From: Bacteroidales bacterium
GTDB taxonomy: Bacteria > Bacteroidota > Bacteroidia > Bacteroidales > UBA932
Reading direction: 5' to 3'
Length of the DNA: 64,000 nucleotides
NCBI GenBank assembly: GCA_016281315.1
Contig: JAEEIJ010000097.1
Span: 1-64,000 of the forward strand
The position numbers and the translations under genes were made by a program. A model generated the notes under the pieces. It saw only the letters and a program-made list of their open reading frames with translations, was not told the origin of the DNA and did not search any database. Of this stretch, positions 15,354 through 23,118 are shown piece after piece (the first letter of the stretch is position 1; every line of letters begins with the position of its first letter).

Positions 15354-17278
15354 AAAAGCTTTTTCTCGCATTCCTTACGGTCCTGCTGCCGCTGACCCTC
15401 GCGGCCCAGGCGCCCGTCATCCTGCATTCGCACAATGACTACAAACGCCTGGCGCCCTTCTGGGAGGCCTATTCGCAGCACTGCACCTCCATCGAAGCCG
15501 ATGTCTTTCTCTGCGAAGGGCAGCTGCTGGTGGGGCACGAGGTGGAAGAGCTCAAGGCCGAAAACAGCTTTGCGGCGCTCTATGTGGAGCCCATCGTGCG
15601 CACCTTCCGTGCGAACGGCGGCCGTATGTGGCCCGGTTCCGCTGCCCGGCTGCAACTGATGGTGGAACTCAAGAGCGAAACGGAGCCGGAACTCTCGGAG
15701 GTTATCGCGCTCCTGGAGCGGTACCCGGATGTTTTCTGCAGCCCGGAGGGCGTGCGGGTGACCGTCACCGGCAACGTGCCCGCTCCGGCCGATTTCAGCA
15801 AATACCCTTCCTGGGTGTGGTTCGACGGTAATCTGCACACGGCCTACACAGGGTCGCAACTGGAACGGGTGGCCCTCATCAGCGAGGATTTCCGGGACTA
15901 TGCCGCCAAGTGGAACGGTAAGGGAAACTTCATTCAGGCCGATTATCAGCCCCTGAAAGCCGCTGTAGACCAGGCACACGCCCTGGGGAAGCCGGTCCGC
16001 TTCTGGAACGCTCCGGAGGGTACGACCCCGTATTTCACCTATATCCGGCTGGGCCTGGATTACGTGAATACGGACAAGCCCGCCGTGGCCTCCCTGTTCT
16101 TCTCCGACTGGGACAACAAGAACTTCTATATGGGCCGCCACAAGGTGGAGGCCGGCGTCACCGGCACCAAGAAACTGGATGCCGCCACGCGCGGTTTTTC
16201 CGGCTTCCGGAACGACCAGATTCAGGTGGAGCGCCAGCTTCCCGTATATACCCCTACATATAAGAATGACGGCGCCAACAAGCGCATCAAGAACGTAATC
16301 CTTCTCATCGGCGATGGAATGGGCGTAAACCAGGTGATGGCGGCCGCCTACGCCAACAACCGGGAGCTGAGTATGCTCAAGATTCGTTCCACGGGCATCC
16401 AGTTCTATAATCCGGAGGACGACTTCATCGGCGATTCCGCTTCGGGCGGCAGCGTCCTGGCCACCGGCGAACCGTCCTGGACCCGCCATATATCGGCCAA
16501 CTACGACGGCTCGCAGGAGATTTCCCCGCTCACGGACTATTTCAAGGCGATGGGGAAGGCCACCGGCGTGGTTTCCCTGGGAGATATCGCGGACGCCACC
16601 CCGGCGGCCTTCTATGCACACAGCGCGGAGCGGGACAGCATCGAGAAGATCACCCGCTATATGCTCACCAGCGACATCGACCTCATCTGCGGCCCCGGAA
16701 CCGAATATCTGGAAAAACCGCGCACCGACGGGGTGGATATGCTCGAGGGCATCCGGGCCAACGGCTACAGCTACACCAAGGACGCCCTGGCCCTGGCCGA
16801 TGTCCGCGGAAAACTGATCTGCCTGGACGACAGGATGGGCGCCTATGCCACCGAGCAGACGCTGCCTTTCCTGGCGGGGATTACCAAAGCCTCCATCGAA
16901 AAACTCTCCAGAGATTCCCGTAAAGGCTTTTTCCTGATGGTAGAGGGCGCGAAGATTGACTATGCCGGCCACTCGGACTGCTTCCCGGCCTCCATTTCGG
17001 AGACCTTCAGCTTCGACCTGGCCGTGGCCGAGGCCCTCAGATTCGCGGATACCAACGGGGAGACCCTGGTGATTGTCACTGCAGACCACGAGACCGGCGG
17101 GCTCACCATCCTGGACGGGGACCTGGAAACCGGCCACGTGCTGGCCATCTATAACTCGGACGACCATACGCCCACGGTCGTTCCCGTTTTCGCCTATGGC
17201 CCGGGTTCCCAGGCTTTCTGCGGAACCTATGTCAATACAGAGATTGCCAGAACCATCAAACGACTGGTCAAAAAATGA
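15350..17278 (+). CDS. PLC/GDPD-like domain fused to alkaline phosphatase
   Basis: This 642-residue exported protein (signal peptide to about 19) joins two phosphoesterase modules. Residues 20-270 resemble the TIM-barrel PI-PLC/GDPD-like group (ILHSHNDYKR, SIEADVFLCEGQLLVGHE, MVELKSE), with the paired His and the acidic metal residues present. Residues 310-640 are an alkaline phosphatase: GDGMG with Asp322, Asp-Ser-Ala at 362-364 with nucleophile Ser363, MVEGAKIDYAGHSD and TADHETGG for zinc binding. One chain could cleave a phosphodiester and then remove the phosphate. It overlaps GH92 and the next gene by four bases each (ATGA), so the set is translationally coupled. The natural substrate is unknown. 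Confidence 0.85.
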   Translation: MKKLFLAFLTVLLPLTLAAQAPVILHSHNDYKRLAPFWEAYSQHCTSIEADVFLCEGQLLVGHEVEELKAENSFAALYVEPIVRTFRANGGRMWPGSAARLQLMVELKSETEPELSEVIALLERYPDVFCSPEGVRVTVTGNVPAPADFSKYPSWVWFDGNLHTAYTGSQLERVALISEDFRDYAAKWNGKGNFIQADYQPLKAAVDQAHALGKPVRFWNAPEGTTPYFTYIRLGLDYVNTDKPAVASLFFSDWDNKNFYMGRHKVEAGVTGTKKLDAATRGFSGFRNDQIQVERQLPVYTPTYKNDGANKRIKNVILLIGDGMGVNQVMAAAYANNRELSMLKIRSTGIQFYNPEDDFIGDSASGGSVLATGEPSWTRHISANYDGSQEISPLTDYFKAMGKATGVVSLGDIADATPAAFYAHSAERDSIEKITRYMLTSDIDLICGPGTEYLEKPRTDGVDMLEGIRANGYSYTKDALALADVRGKLICLDDRMGAYATEQTLPFLAGITKASIEKLSRDSRKGFFLMVEGAKIDYAGHSDCFPASISETFSFDLAVAEALRFADTNGETLVIVTADHETGGLTILDGDLETGHVLAIYNSDDHTPTVVPVFAYGPGSQAFCGTYVNTEIARTIKRLVKK

Positions 17279-18876
17279 GAAAAACCATCATCACCTGCTG
17301 CCTGCTGGCTTTTTCGGCCCTCGCCTTCGCCCAGGAGCTGAAGAGCGGTCCCTACGACCTGCCCTATAAGAATACCTATGTGAAGAACATTTTCGTGGCG
17401 GAGAACGCCTACCGCAGTATGCCTTCTCATACGGTCCCCTCACCCTCCTTCGACGCGGCCAAAAAGGTTCTTCCCGCCCCCTTCTGGGAGGGGCACCAGA
17501 CCGAGGTAGATATGTACTGGCACGCCTGGAAGATTGCCGTGGGGAACATCCGTCAGCCGCAGGAAGGCTCCGGTCTGGTGAGTCCCTACCTGGACGTAGC
17601 CTACAACGGCAACCTCTTTATGTGGGACGATTCCTTTATGATGCTCTTCGCCCGTTACGGCTATCGGCTTTTCCCTTTCCAGGGCACGCTGGATAACTTC
17701 TACGCCAAACAGCATCAGGACGGGTTCATCTGCCGGGAAATCCGCGCCGACGGCAGCGACTGTTTCGAGCGCTACGACCCCGTGAGCACCGGGCCCAACC
17801 TCCTGCCCTGGGCCGAACTCCTCTATTATAAGCAGTTCGGCGACCTGGAGCGCCTGCACCGCGTTTTCCCGGCGCTGGTGGCCTATGCCCAGTGGTGGAA
17901 ACTCAACCGCACCTGGCCCGACGGCACCTACTGGAGCAGCGGCTGGGGAACGGGAATGGACAATATGCCCCGCGTGCCGGAAGGCTACAACCAGATTTTC
18001 TCCAACGGCCATATGAGCTGGCTGGACGCGAACCTGCAGCAGTATCTGGTGAACGACTGCCTGATGCAGATCGGCTTCTACATCGAGCGCTGGCAGGAAA
18101 TCGAGGAGATGGAGGAGGAGATGAAGTTCCTCAAGGCCTGGATCAACGAACACATGTGGGATCCCGCTACCGGTTTCCTCTATGACGTCTATGCCGACGG
18201 CTCCCGCTCTGCTGTGAAGGGGATTGCGGCTTTCTGGGCCCTCCAGACGGACATTCTGGCGAAGGACCGCCAGGACGCCCTGGTGGCGCACCTTTCCAAC
18301 CCGGATGAATTTGCCCGCACGCACCGGGTTCCTTCCCTGAGCGCGGATCACAAAAAGTACAACCCCAACGGCCGCTACTGGCAGGGCGGGGTGTGGCCGG
18401 GCGTCAATTATATGGTGCTGGACGGCCTGTGGAAGAAGGGCTACCGCCGGGAGGCCCGTGAGGTGGCCGACAATCATTACGGCAACGTGTTCGCCGTATG
18501 GAAAAACACCGGAACCTTCTGGGAGTATTACGCTCCGGAGGCCGTGGATCCCGGTTTTATGGCCCGCAAGGACTTTGTGGGCTGGGCCGGTCTTCCGCCC
18601 ATCGCGGAGTTCATCGAATGCATCCTGGGCATCCGCTCGGATTATTCGGCGGGCACGGTGGAATGGGATTTGCGGCAGGTGGAGGCGCACGGCATCGAGC
18701 GCTATCCCTTCGGCCCGGACGGAGTTATCGGCCTCAAGGCGGCCAAACGGAAAAGCGCGGCCGACAAACCGGTGATTACGGTCTCCACCAACGTGCCCTT
18801 TACCCTCACCGTGCTGTGGGGAGAAGGGGAGAGCAAGACCGTGCAGGTGACAAAAAGCGGAAAGATCAAACTTTAG
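17275..18876 (+). CDS. GH63-like (alpha/alpha)6-barrel glycoside hydrolase
   Basis: The 533-residue exported protein (signal peptide to about residue 19, LAFAQ) resembles the GH63/mannosylglycerate-hydrolase-like and trehalase-like (alpha/alpha)6-barrel enzymes. Seen motifs are FMWDDSF near residue 117 with the expected acidic pair, RYDPVSTGPNLLPW, WSSGWGTGMDN, and a late YWQGGVWPGVNYMVLDGL / WEYYAPEA segment that should carry the second catalytic acid. It could remove an alpha-glucosyl or alpha-mannosyl cap. It overlaps the preceding gene by four bases and the EEP gene follows after three. The exact family is uncertain; GH37- or GH15-like relatives cannot be excluded. Confidence 0.65.
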   Translation: MRKTIITCCLLAFSALAFAQELKSGPYDLPYKNTYVKNIFVAENAYRSMPSHTVPSPSFDAAKKVLPAPFWEGHQTEVDMYWHAWKIAVGNIRQPQEGSGLVSPYLDVAYNGNLFMWDDSFMMLFARYGYRLFPFQGTLDNFYAKQHQDGFICREIRADGSDCFERYDPVSTGPNLLPWAELLYYKQFGDLERLHRVFPALVAYAQWWKLNRTWPDGTYWSSGWGTGMDNMPRVPEGYNQIFSNGHMSWLDANLQQYLVNDCLMQIGFYIERWQEIEEMEEEMKFLKAWINEHMWDPATGFLYDVYADGSRSAVKGIAAFWALQTDILAKDRQDALVAHLSNPDEFARTHRVPSLSADHKKYNPNGRYWQGGVWPGVNYMVLDGLWKKGYRREAREVADNHYGNVFAVWKNTGTFWEYYAPEAVDPGFMARKDFVGWAGLPPIAEFIECILGIRSDYSAGTVEWDLRQVEAHGIERYPFGPDGVIGLKAAKRKSAADKPVITVSTNVPFTLTVLWGEGESKTVQVTKSGKIKL

Positions 18877-18879
18877 GAT

Positions 18880-19719
18880 ATGAAAAGAGCATTTCTTCTT
18901 TTGGCGGCCCTGCTGCCCGTTTTCTTCACTTCCTGTGCCGAGAAACAGGAGGACACCCTGAAAGTGATGTCTTACAACATCCGTTATGGAACGGCCAAGG
19001 ACGGGGACCATATCTGGGACAACCGCAAGGAGGCTGCCGCCGCGATGGTCCTGGACCAGCGCCCGGCGGCGTTTGGTGTGCAGGAGGCCCTGGATTTTCA
19101 GCTGGAATATCTGCAGGAGAACTGCCCCGGTTATGTTTATGTGGGGGTGGGTCGTGAGGACGGTGAACACCAGGGAGAGCATATGGCGGTCTTCTACGAT
19201 ACGGAAAAGGTGGAACTGGAGCACTGGGGCACCTACTGGCTTTCGGAGACGCCCGAGGAACCCTCCAAGGGCTGGGACGCCGCCTGCAAACGGACGGCCA
19301 CCTGGACGCTCCTGAAGGAAAAGGAGAGCGGCCGTCATTTCTATTTCGTGAATACACACCTGGATCACGTGGGCGTGGAGGCCCGTAAGAACGGCCTGGC
19401 CCTGGTGGTGGAGCGCATCGGCGGAATGAATCCGGAAGGTTACCCGATGATCCTGATGGGAGATTTCAACGTCTACCCGGACGACCCCTGCCTGGACGAG
19501 CTCCGCACGATGATGCTGGATGCCTGGGAACAGGCCTCCGAGGTGGAGGACGGCAGCACCTGGCACGGCTGGGGCGAGGTCCTGGACAAGCCGCACATCG
19601 ACTATATCTTCTATAAGGGATTTCCCTCCTGCAAGAGTATGAAACGCGTCACCCAGCCTTATTTGGGCGTGGAATACGTTTCCGACCATTTCCCCGTAAC
19701 CGCCGTCTTCAACTGGTAA
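18880..19719 (+). CDS. EEP-family phosphatase lipoprotein
   Basis: The 279-residue protein has a lipoprotein signal (FFTSCAEK) and a full EEP set: VMSYNIRYG, FGVQEALD, NTHLDHVG, MGDFNVYPDD, HIDYIFYKG and SDHFPVTAVF. Such proteins are Mg2+-dependent phosphatases or phosphodiesterases; close relatives include inositol-phosphate and sphingomyelin hydrolases as well as nucleases. It is more canonical than the EEP protein at 11623 and has a different anchor (lipid rather than free). It lies between the GH63-like and GH125 genes with gaps of 3-4 bases. A role in trimming phosphate-bearing parts of the imported glycan fits the context but is inference. Confidence 0.88.
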   Translation: MKRAFLLLAALLPVFFTSCAEKQEDTLKVMSYNIRYGTAKDGDHIWDNRKEAAAAMVLDQRPAAFGVQEALDFQLEYLQENCPGYVYVGVGREDGEHQGEHMAVFYDTEKVELEHWGTYWLSETPEEPSKGWDAACKRTATWTLLKEKESGRHFYFVNTHLDHVGVEARKNGLALVVERIGGMNPEGYPMILMGDFNVYPDDPCLDELRTMMLDAWEQASEVEDGSTWHGWGEVLDKPHIDYIFYKGFPSCKSMKRVTQPYLGVEYVSDHFPVTAVFNW

Positions 19720-19723
19720 GGAT

Positions 19724-21121
19724 ATGCGCCGGCTTCTGATCGTTTTGGCTGCGGCCTTTGTCCTGGGCAATGCCTGCAGCGCCAAGGAACGCCCTTCCCG
19801 GCGTCCCGCGCCGGAAGAGCGCCTCTTTGTCTCGGAGGCCGTGGAGGCCACCATCGCACAGGTGCAGGCGCTCATCACGCAGCCCTACCTGCGCTGGATG
19901 TTCGGCAACTGCTTCCCCAATACGCTGGATACCACCGTCCACTACGACGAAGAGGCCTGCCGCACCTTCGTCTATACGGGGGATATCCACGCGATGTGGC
20001 TGCGGGATTCCGGCGCCCAGGTGTGGCCCTATGTGCAGTTGGCGCCGCAGGATGAGCATCTGCGAAAAATGATTGCCGGCGTGGTCAACTGCCAGTTCTC
20101 CCTGATCTGCATAGACCCTTACGCCAATGCTTTCAACGACGGTCCCACCGGCACCGGCTGGCAGGGCGACCTTACGCAGATGAACCCCAACCTGCACGAG
20201 CGCAAGTGGGAAATCGACTCGCTGTGCTATCCCATCCGCCTGGCCTACCATTATTGGAAGACCACCGGAGACACCTCCGTTTTCGGCGAAAGCTGGCTGG
20301 AGGCGATGGGGAAGATTCTCGCCACATTCCGCGATCAGCAGCGGAAGGACGGCCCCGGCGCCTATCATTTCCAGCGGGAGACGGAAGCCCAGCTGGATAC
20401 CAAGTCCAACCACGGATTCGGCCATCCTGTAAAGCCCGTGGGGCTCATCGCATCGGCCTTCCGTCCCTCGGACGATGCCACGCAGTTCGAGTTTCTCATC
20501 CCGTCCAACTTCTTCGCCGTGAGTTCTTTACGCAAGGCGGCCGAGATTCTGGAAACGGTGAACGGGAACCGGAAACTCGCCTCCGGGTGCCGCGCTTTGG
20601 CCGACGAGGTGGAGCAGGCCCTGAAAGACTATGCCATCTACGATCATCCCAAGTACGGGCCCGTTTATGCCTACGAAGTGGATGGTTTCGGCAACCGTTA
20701 CCTGATGGACGATGCCAACGTCCCCAGCCTGCTGGCAATGGCCTATCTGGGCGATGTCCCGGTGACGGACCCTGTCTATCAGAATACCCGCAGCCTGGTC
20801 TGGAGCGAGGACAACCCCTATTTCTTTAAAGGAAAGTGCGCGGAAGGCATCGGCGGTCCTCACGTGGGTTATGACATGATCTGGCCGATGAGCATTATGA
20901 TGAAGGCCTTCACCTCCACCGACGACCAGGAAATCCGCTGGTGCATGGAAACCCTCCTGCACACCGACGCAGGGACGGGTTTCATCCACGAATCCTTCCA
21001 CAAGGACGACCCCCGGATCTTTACCCGGCCCTGGTTCGCCTGGCAGAACACGCTCTTCGGCGAACTGGTCTTGAAACTCATCGCCGACGGCAAACTGAAC
21101 CTTCTGAATTCCCTGAAATAA
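19724..21121 (+). CDS. GH125 exo-alpha-1,6-mannosidase
   Basis: The 465-residue protein closely resembles GH125, metal-independent inverting exo-alpha-1,6-mannosidases that trim N-glycan cores and yeast mannan. Hallmarks are WMFGNCFPNTLDTTV, TGDIHAMWLRDSGAQVWPYV, LHERKWEIDSLCYP, FGHPVKPVGLIASAFRPSDD and the C-terminal TGFIHESFHKDDP, RPWFAWQNTLFGEL. The first residues (LLIVLAAAFVLGNACSAKE) look like a lipoprotein or secretion signal, so it is probably periplasmic. Length is normal. Its stop overlaps the murI start (TAATG), which ties the cell-wall gene to this operon. With GH92 it makes alpha-mannosides the likely substrate of the locus. Confidence 0.94.
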   Translation: MRRLLIVLAAAFVLGNACSAKERPSRRPAPEERLFVSEAVEATIAQVQALITQPYLRWMFGNCFPNTLDTTVHYDEEACRTFVYTGDIHAMWLRDSGAQVWPYVQLAPQDEHLRKMIAGVVNCQFSLICIDPYANAFNDGPTGTGWQGDLTQMNPNLHERKWEIDSLCYPIRLAYHYWKTTGDTSVFGESWLEAMGKILATFRDQQRKDGPGAYHFQRETEAQLDTKSNHGFGHPVKPVGLIASAFRPSDDATQFEFLIPSNFFAVSSLRKAAEILETVNGNRKLASGCRALADEVEQALKDYAIYDHPKYGPVYAYEVDGFGNRYLMDDANVPSLLAMAYLGDVPVTDPVYQNTRSLVWSEDNPYFFKGKCAEGIGGPHVGYDMIWPMSIMMKAFTSTDDQEIRWCMETLLHTDAGTGFIHESFHKDDPRIFTRPWFAWQNTLFGELVLKLIADGKLNLLNSLK

Positions 21122-21870
21122 TGGCGGTTATCGGCATATTCGACTCCGGCAGCGGCGGCCTCTCGGTCTACCGCGAGCTGGTGAAGCTGCTCCCCGCGGA
21201 GCGCTACATCTATTATTCGGACGCAGCCAACTGCCCGTACGGCGAGAAAAGCGCCCTCTTCATCCGTCGCAGGGCCCGTTTCATTACGGAATTCCTTTTA
21301 GATAAGGGGGCCGATGTCATCGTAGTGGCCTGCAACACCGCCACGGCGGCGGCCATCTCCGAACTCAGGGCGCAGTACCCGGACGTTCCCTTCGTGGGGA
21401 TGGAGCCGGCCGTAAAACCCGCCGCCCTTGGCACGAAGTCCGGCGTCATCGGCGTCCTCGCGACGGCCGGCACCCTCAGGGCCTCCAAATACCTGAACAC
21501 GCGCGGCCTCTATGAAGGCGACGTGCGGGTGGTGGAACACGTGGGGCAGGGCTTCGTGGAACTGGTGGAAAACGGCGTCCTGGATGGGCCGGAGGCCGAA
21601 AACACCGTCCGCGCCTCCCTCCAGCCCCTGCTGGATGAAGGAGCCGATGTGATCGTTCTCGGCTGTACCCACTATCCTTTCCTGAGGCCACTCATCGAGC
21701 GCATCGCCGGCCCCGGGGTGGAGGTCATTGACCCGGCCCCTGCCGTCGCCCGCCAGACGCTCCGCATCCTGGAGAAGCACGGCGCTCCCGTGGGAGAAGG
21801 CCCGTTCTCCGTAGAGCTCCATTCCTCCGGCAATCCAGAGGCCCTCAAACGCATCTTCGACTTATGTTAA
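21121..21870 (+). CDS. murI: Glutamate racemase
   Basis: The 249-residue cytoplasmic enzyme makes D-glutamate for peptidoglycan. It shows IGIFDSGSGGLSVYREL with Asp8, VACNTATAAAI with catalytic Cys71, and LGCTHYPFLRP with catalytic Cys182 and His184. The ATG at 21121 overlaps the GH125 stop by one base and matches the family N-terminus; an in-frame ATG 180 bases upstream lies inside GH125 and is rejected. I see no TAnnTTTG box in the 100 bases before it. Its end overlaps the NamZ-type gene by seven bases. An essential wall gene at the tail of a glycan operon is unusual, unless an internal promoter exists. Confidence 0.95.
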   Translation: MAVIGIFDSGSGGLSVYRELVKLLPAERYIYYSDAANCPYGEKSALFIRRRARFITEFLLDKGADVIVVACNTATAAAISELRAQYPDVPFVGMEPAVKPAALGTKSGVIGVLATAGTLRASKYLNTRGLYEGDVRVVEHVGQGFVELVENGVLDGPEAENTVRASLQPLLDEGADVIVLGCTHYPFLRPLIERIAGPGVEVIDPAPAVARQTLRILEKHGAPVGEGPFSVELHSSGNPEALKRIFDLC

Positions 21871-23099
21871 AACGACTGCTTATACTCCTCTCTTTCTCCG
21901 TCCTTCCCCTTCAGGCTCAGGTGCTTACGGGTATCGACGTCCTGCAGGAAAACGGCTTTGCCCCGCTGGTGGGGAAGCGTGTCGGTCTGGTCACCAACCC
22001 CAGCGGAATCGACCGCTCCGGGCGGTCGACCATCGACATTTTTCACGAGTCGCCGATGGTGAATCTGGTGGCCCTTTACGGCCCGGAACACGGTGTGCGC
22101 GGGGATGTCTACGCCGGGGACCACGTCTCCGATTTTACGGATCCCAAAACCGGCCTCAAGGTCTATTCCCTCTACGGCCCCACCCGGGAACCCACGCAGG
22201 AAATGCTCAAGGGAATCGACGTGATGGTCTATGACATCCAGGACGTGGGGACACGCTGCTACACCTTCATTTCCACTTTGGGCCTGGTGATGCGTGCCTG
22301 CTCCAAAGCCGGCGTGGAGGTCCTTGTCCTGGACCGCCCCAACCCTCTGGGTGGCAATAAGATAGAGGGCTCCTACGTAGAGGACGGCTTCTATTCTTTC
22401 GTGAGCGAATTCCGCATCCCGTTCCTCTACGGGCTCACCGTGGGAGAACTGGCTCTGCTCATCAACGAGGAAGGGCTCAACCGCGGCCAGAAAGGGGATA
22501 TGGAACCCCTCAAGTGTCGCCTGCAGGTGGTGCCGATGCGCGGCTGGAAGCGCTCGATGCTCTTTAAGGACACCGGCCTTCCCTGGATCCTTCCTTCGCC
22601 CAACATTCCTTCCGTCCAGTCGGCCCTCTGTTATGCGGGCTCCGGCATCGGCGGGGAATTCGGCCTGGTGAACATCGGCGTAGGGTACACCATTCCCTTC
22701 GAGACCTTCGCGGAGGAATGGATCGATGCCGATGCCTTCAAGGCCCGCCTGGACAGCTACGCCATTCCCGGCGTCGCCTTCCGCACCATCCACTATAAGC
22801 CTCTGTCAGGCAGGCTGGCAGGAAAACTCGTTCATGGCGTGCAGTTCTTTTTTACAGATTATGAGGCTGCCCCCGTTACCCTCATCCAGTTCTATGTCCT
22901 TCAGGCAATTAACGAACTTTATCCCGAGAAAAACCCCTATCCGCTCAAGAGCACGCGCATGCTCGATATCGTGTGTGGCACGGATTGTGTGAGAATTGAT
23001 TTCGGAAAGCGAATGAAAGTGGCGGATATCGTTGACCGCTGGACCAAGGATACAGATCACTTCCGAACGCTCTCACAAAATTATTACTTATACCGTTAA
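21864..23099 (+). CDS. namZ: NamZ-type exo-beta-N-acetylmuramidase (DUF1343, GH171)
   Basis: The 411-residue exported protein (signal peptide to about 18, PLQAQ) belongs to DUF1343. Bacillus NamZ, of this family, removes terminal MurNAc from peptidoglycan fragments. Conserved segments are GKRVGLVTNPSGID, ALYGPEHGVRGDVYAGDHV, VYDIQDVGTRCYTFISTLG, LDRPNPLGG, RIPFLYGLTVGEL and ILPSPNIPS. It overlaps murI by seven bases, so D-Glu synthesis and wall-fragment recycling are coupled. A periplasmic role in muropeptide salvage is the likely job. The gene symbol rests on family likeness. Confidence 0.85.
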   Translation: MLKRLLILLSFSVLPLQAQVLTGIDVLQENGFAPLVGKRVGLVTNPSGIDRSGRSTIDIFHESPMVNLVALYGPEHGVRGDVYAGDHVSDFTDPKTGLKVYSLYGPTREPTQEMLKGIDVMVYDIQDVGTRCYTFISTLGLVMRACSKAGVEVLVLDRPNPLGGNKIEGSYVEDGFYSFVSEFRIPFLYGLTVGELALLINEEGLNRGQKGDMEPLKCRLQVVPMRGWKRSMLFKDTGLPWILPSPNIPSVQSALCYAGSGIGGEFGLVNIGVGYTIPFETFAEEWIDADAFKARLDSYAIPGVAFRTIHYKPLSGRLAGKLVHGVQFFFTDYEAAPVTLIQFYVLQAINELYPEKNPYPLKSTRMLDIVCGTDCVRIDFGKRMKVADIVDRWTKDTDHFRTLSQNYYLYR

Positions 23100-23118
23100 C
23101 CGTTAATACTGAGATGCT

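Noticed and set aside
17440..19878. An 812-residue open frame antisense to the GH63-like and EEP genes
   Set aside because: Shadow of two plus-strand genes with intact catalytic motifs.
20941..21120. Upstream in-frame start for murI
   Set aside because: It lies wholly within GH125, and the family N-terminus MAVIGIFDSGSGG begins at 21121.
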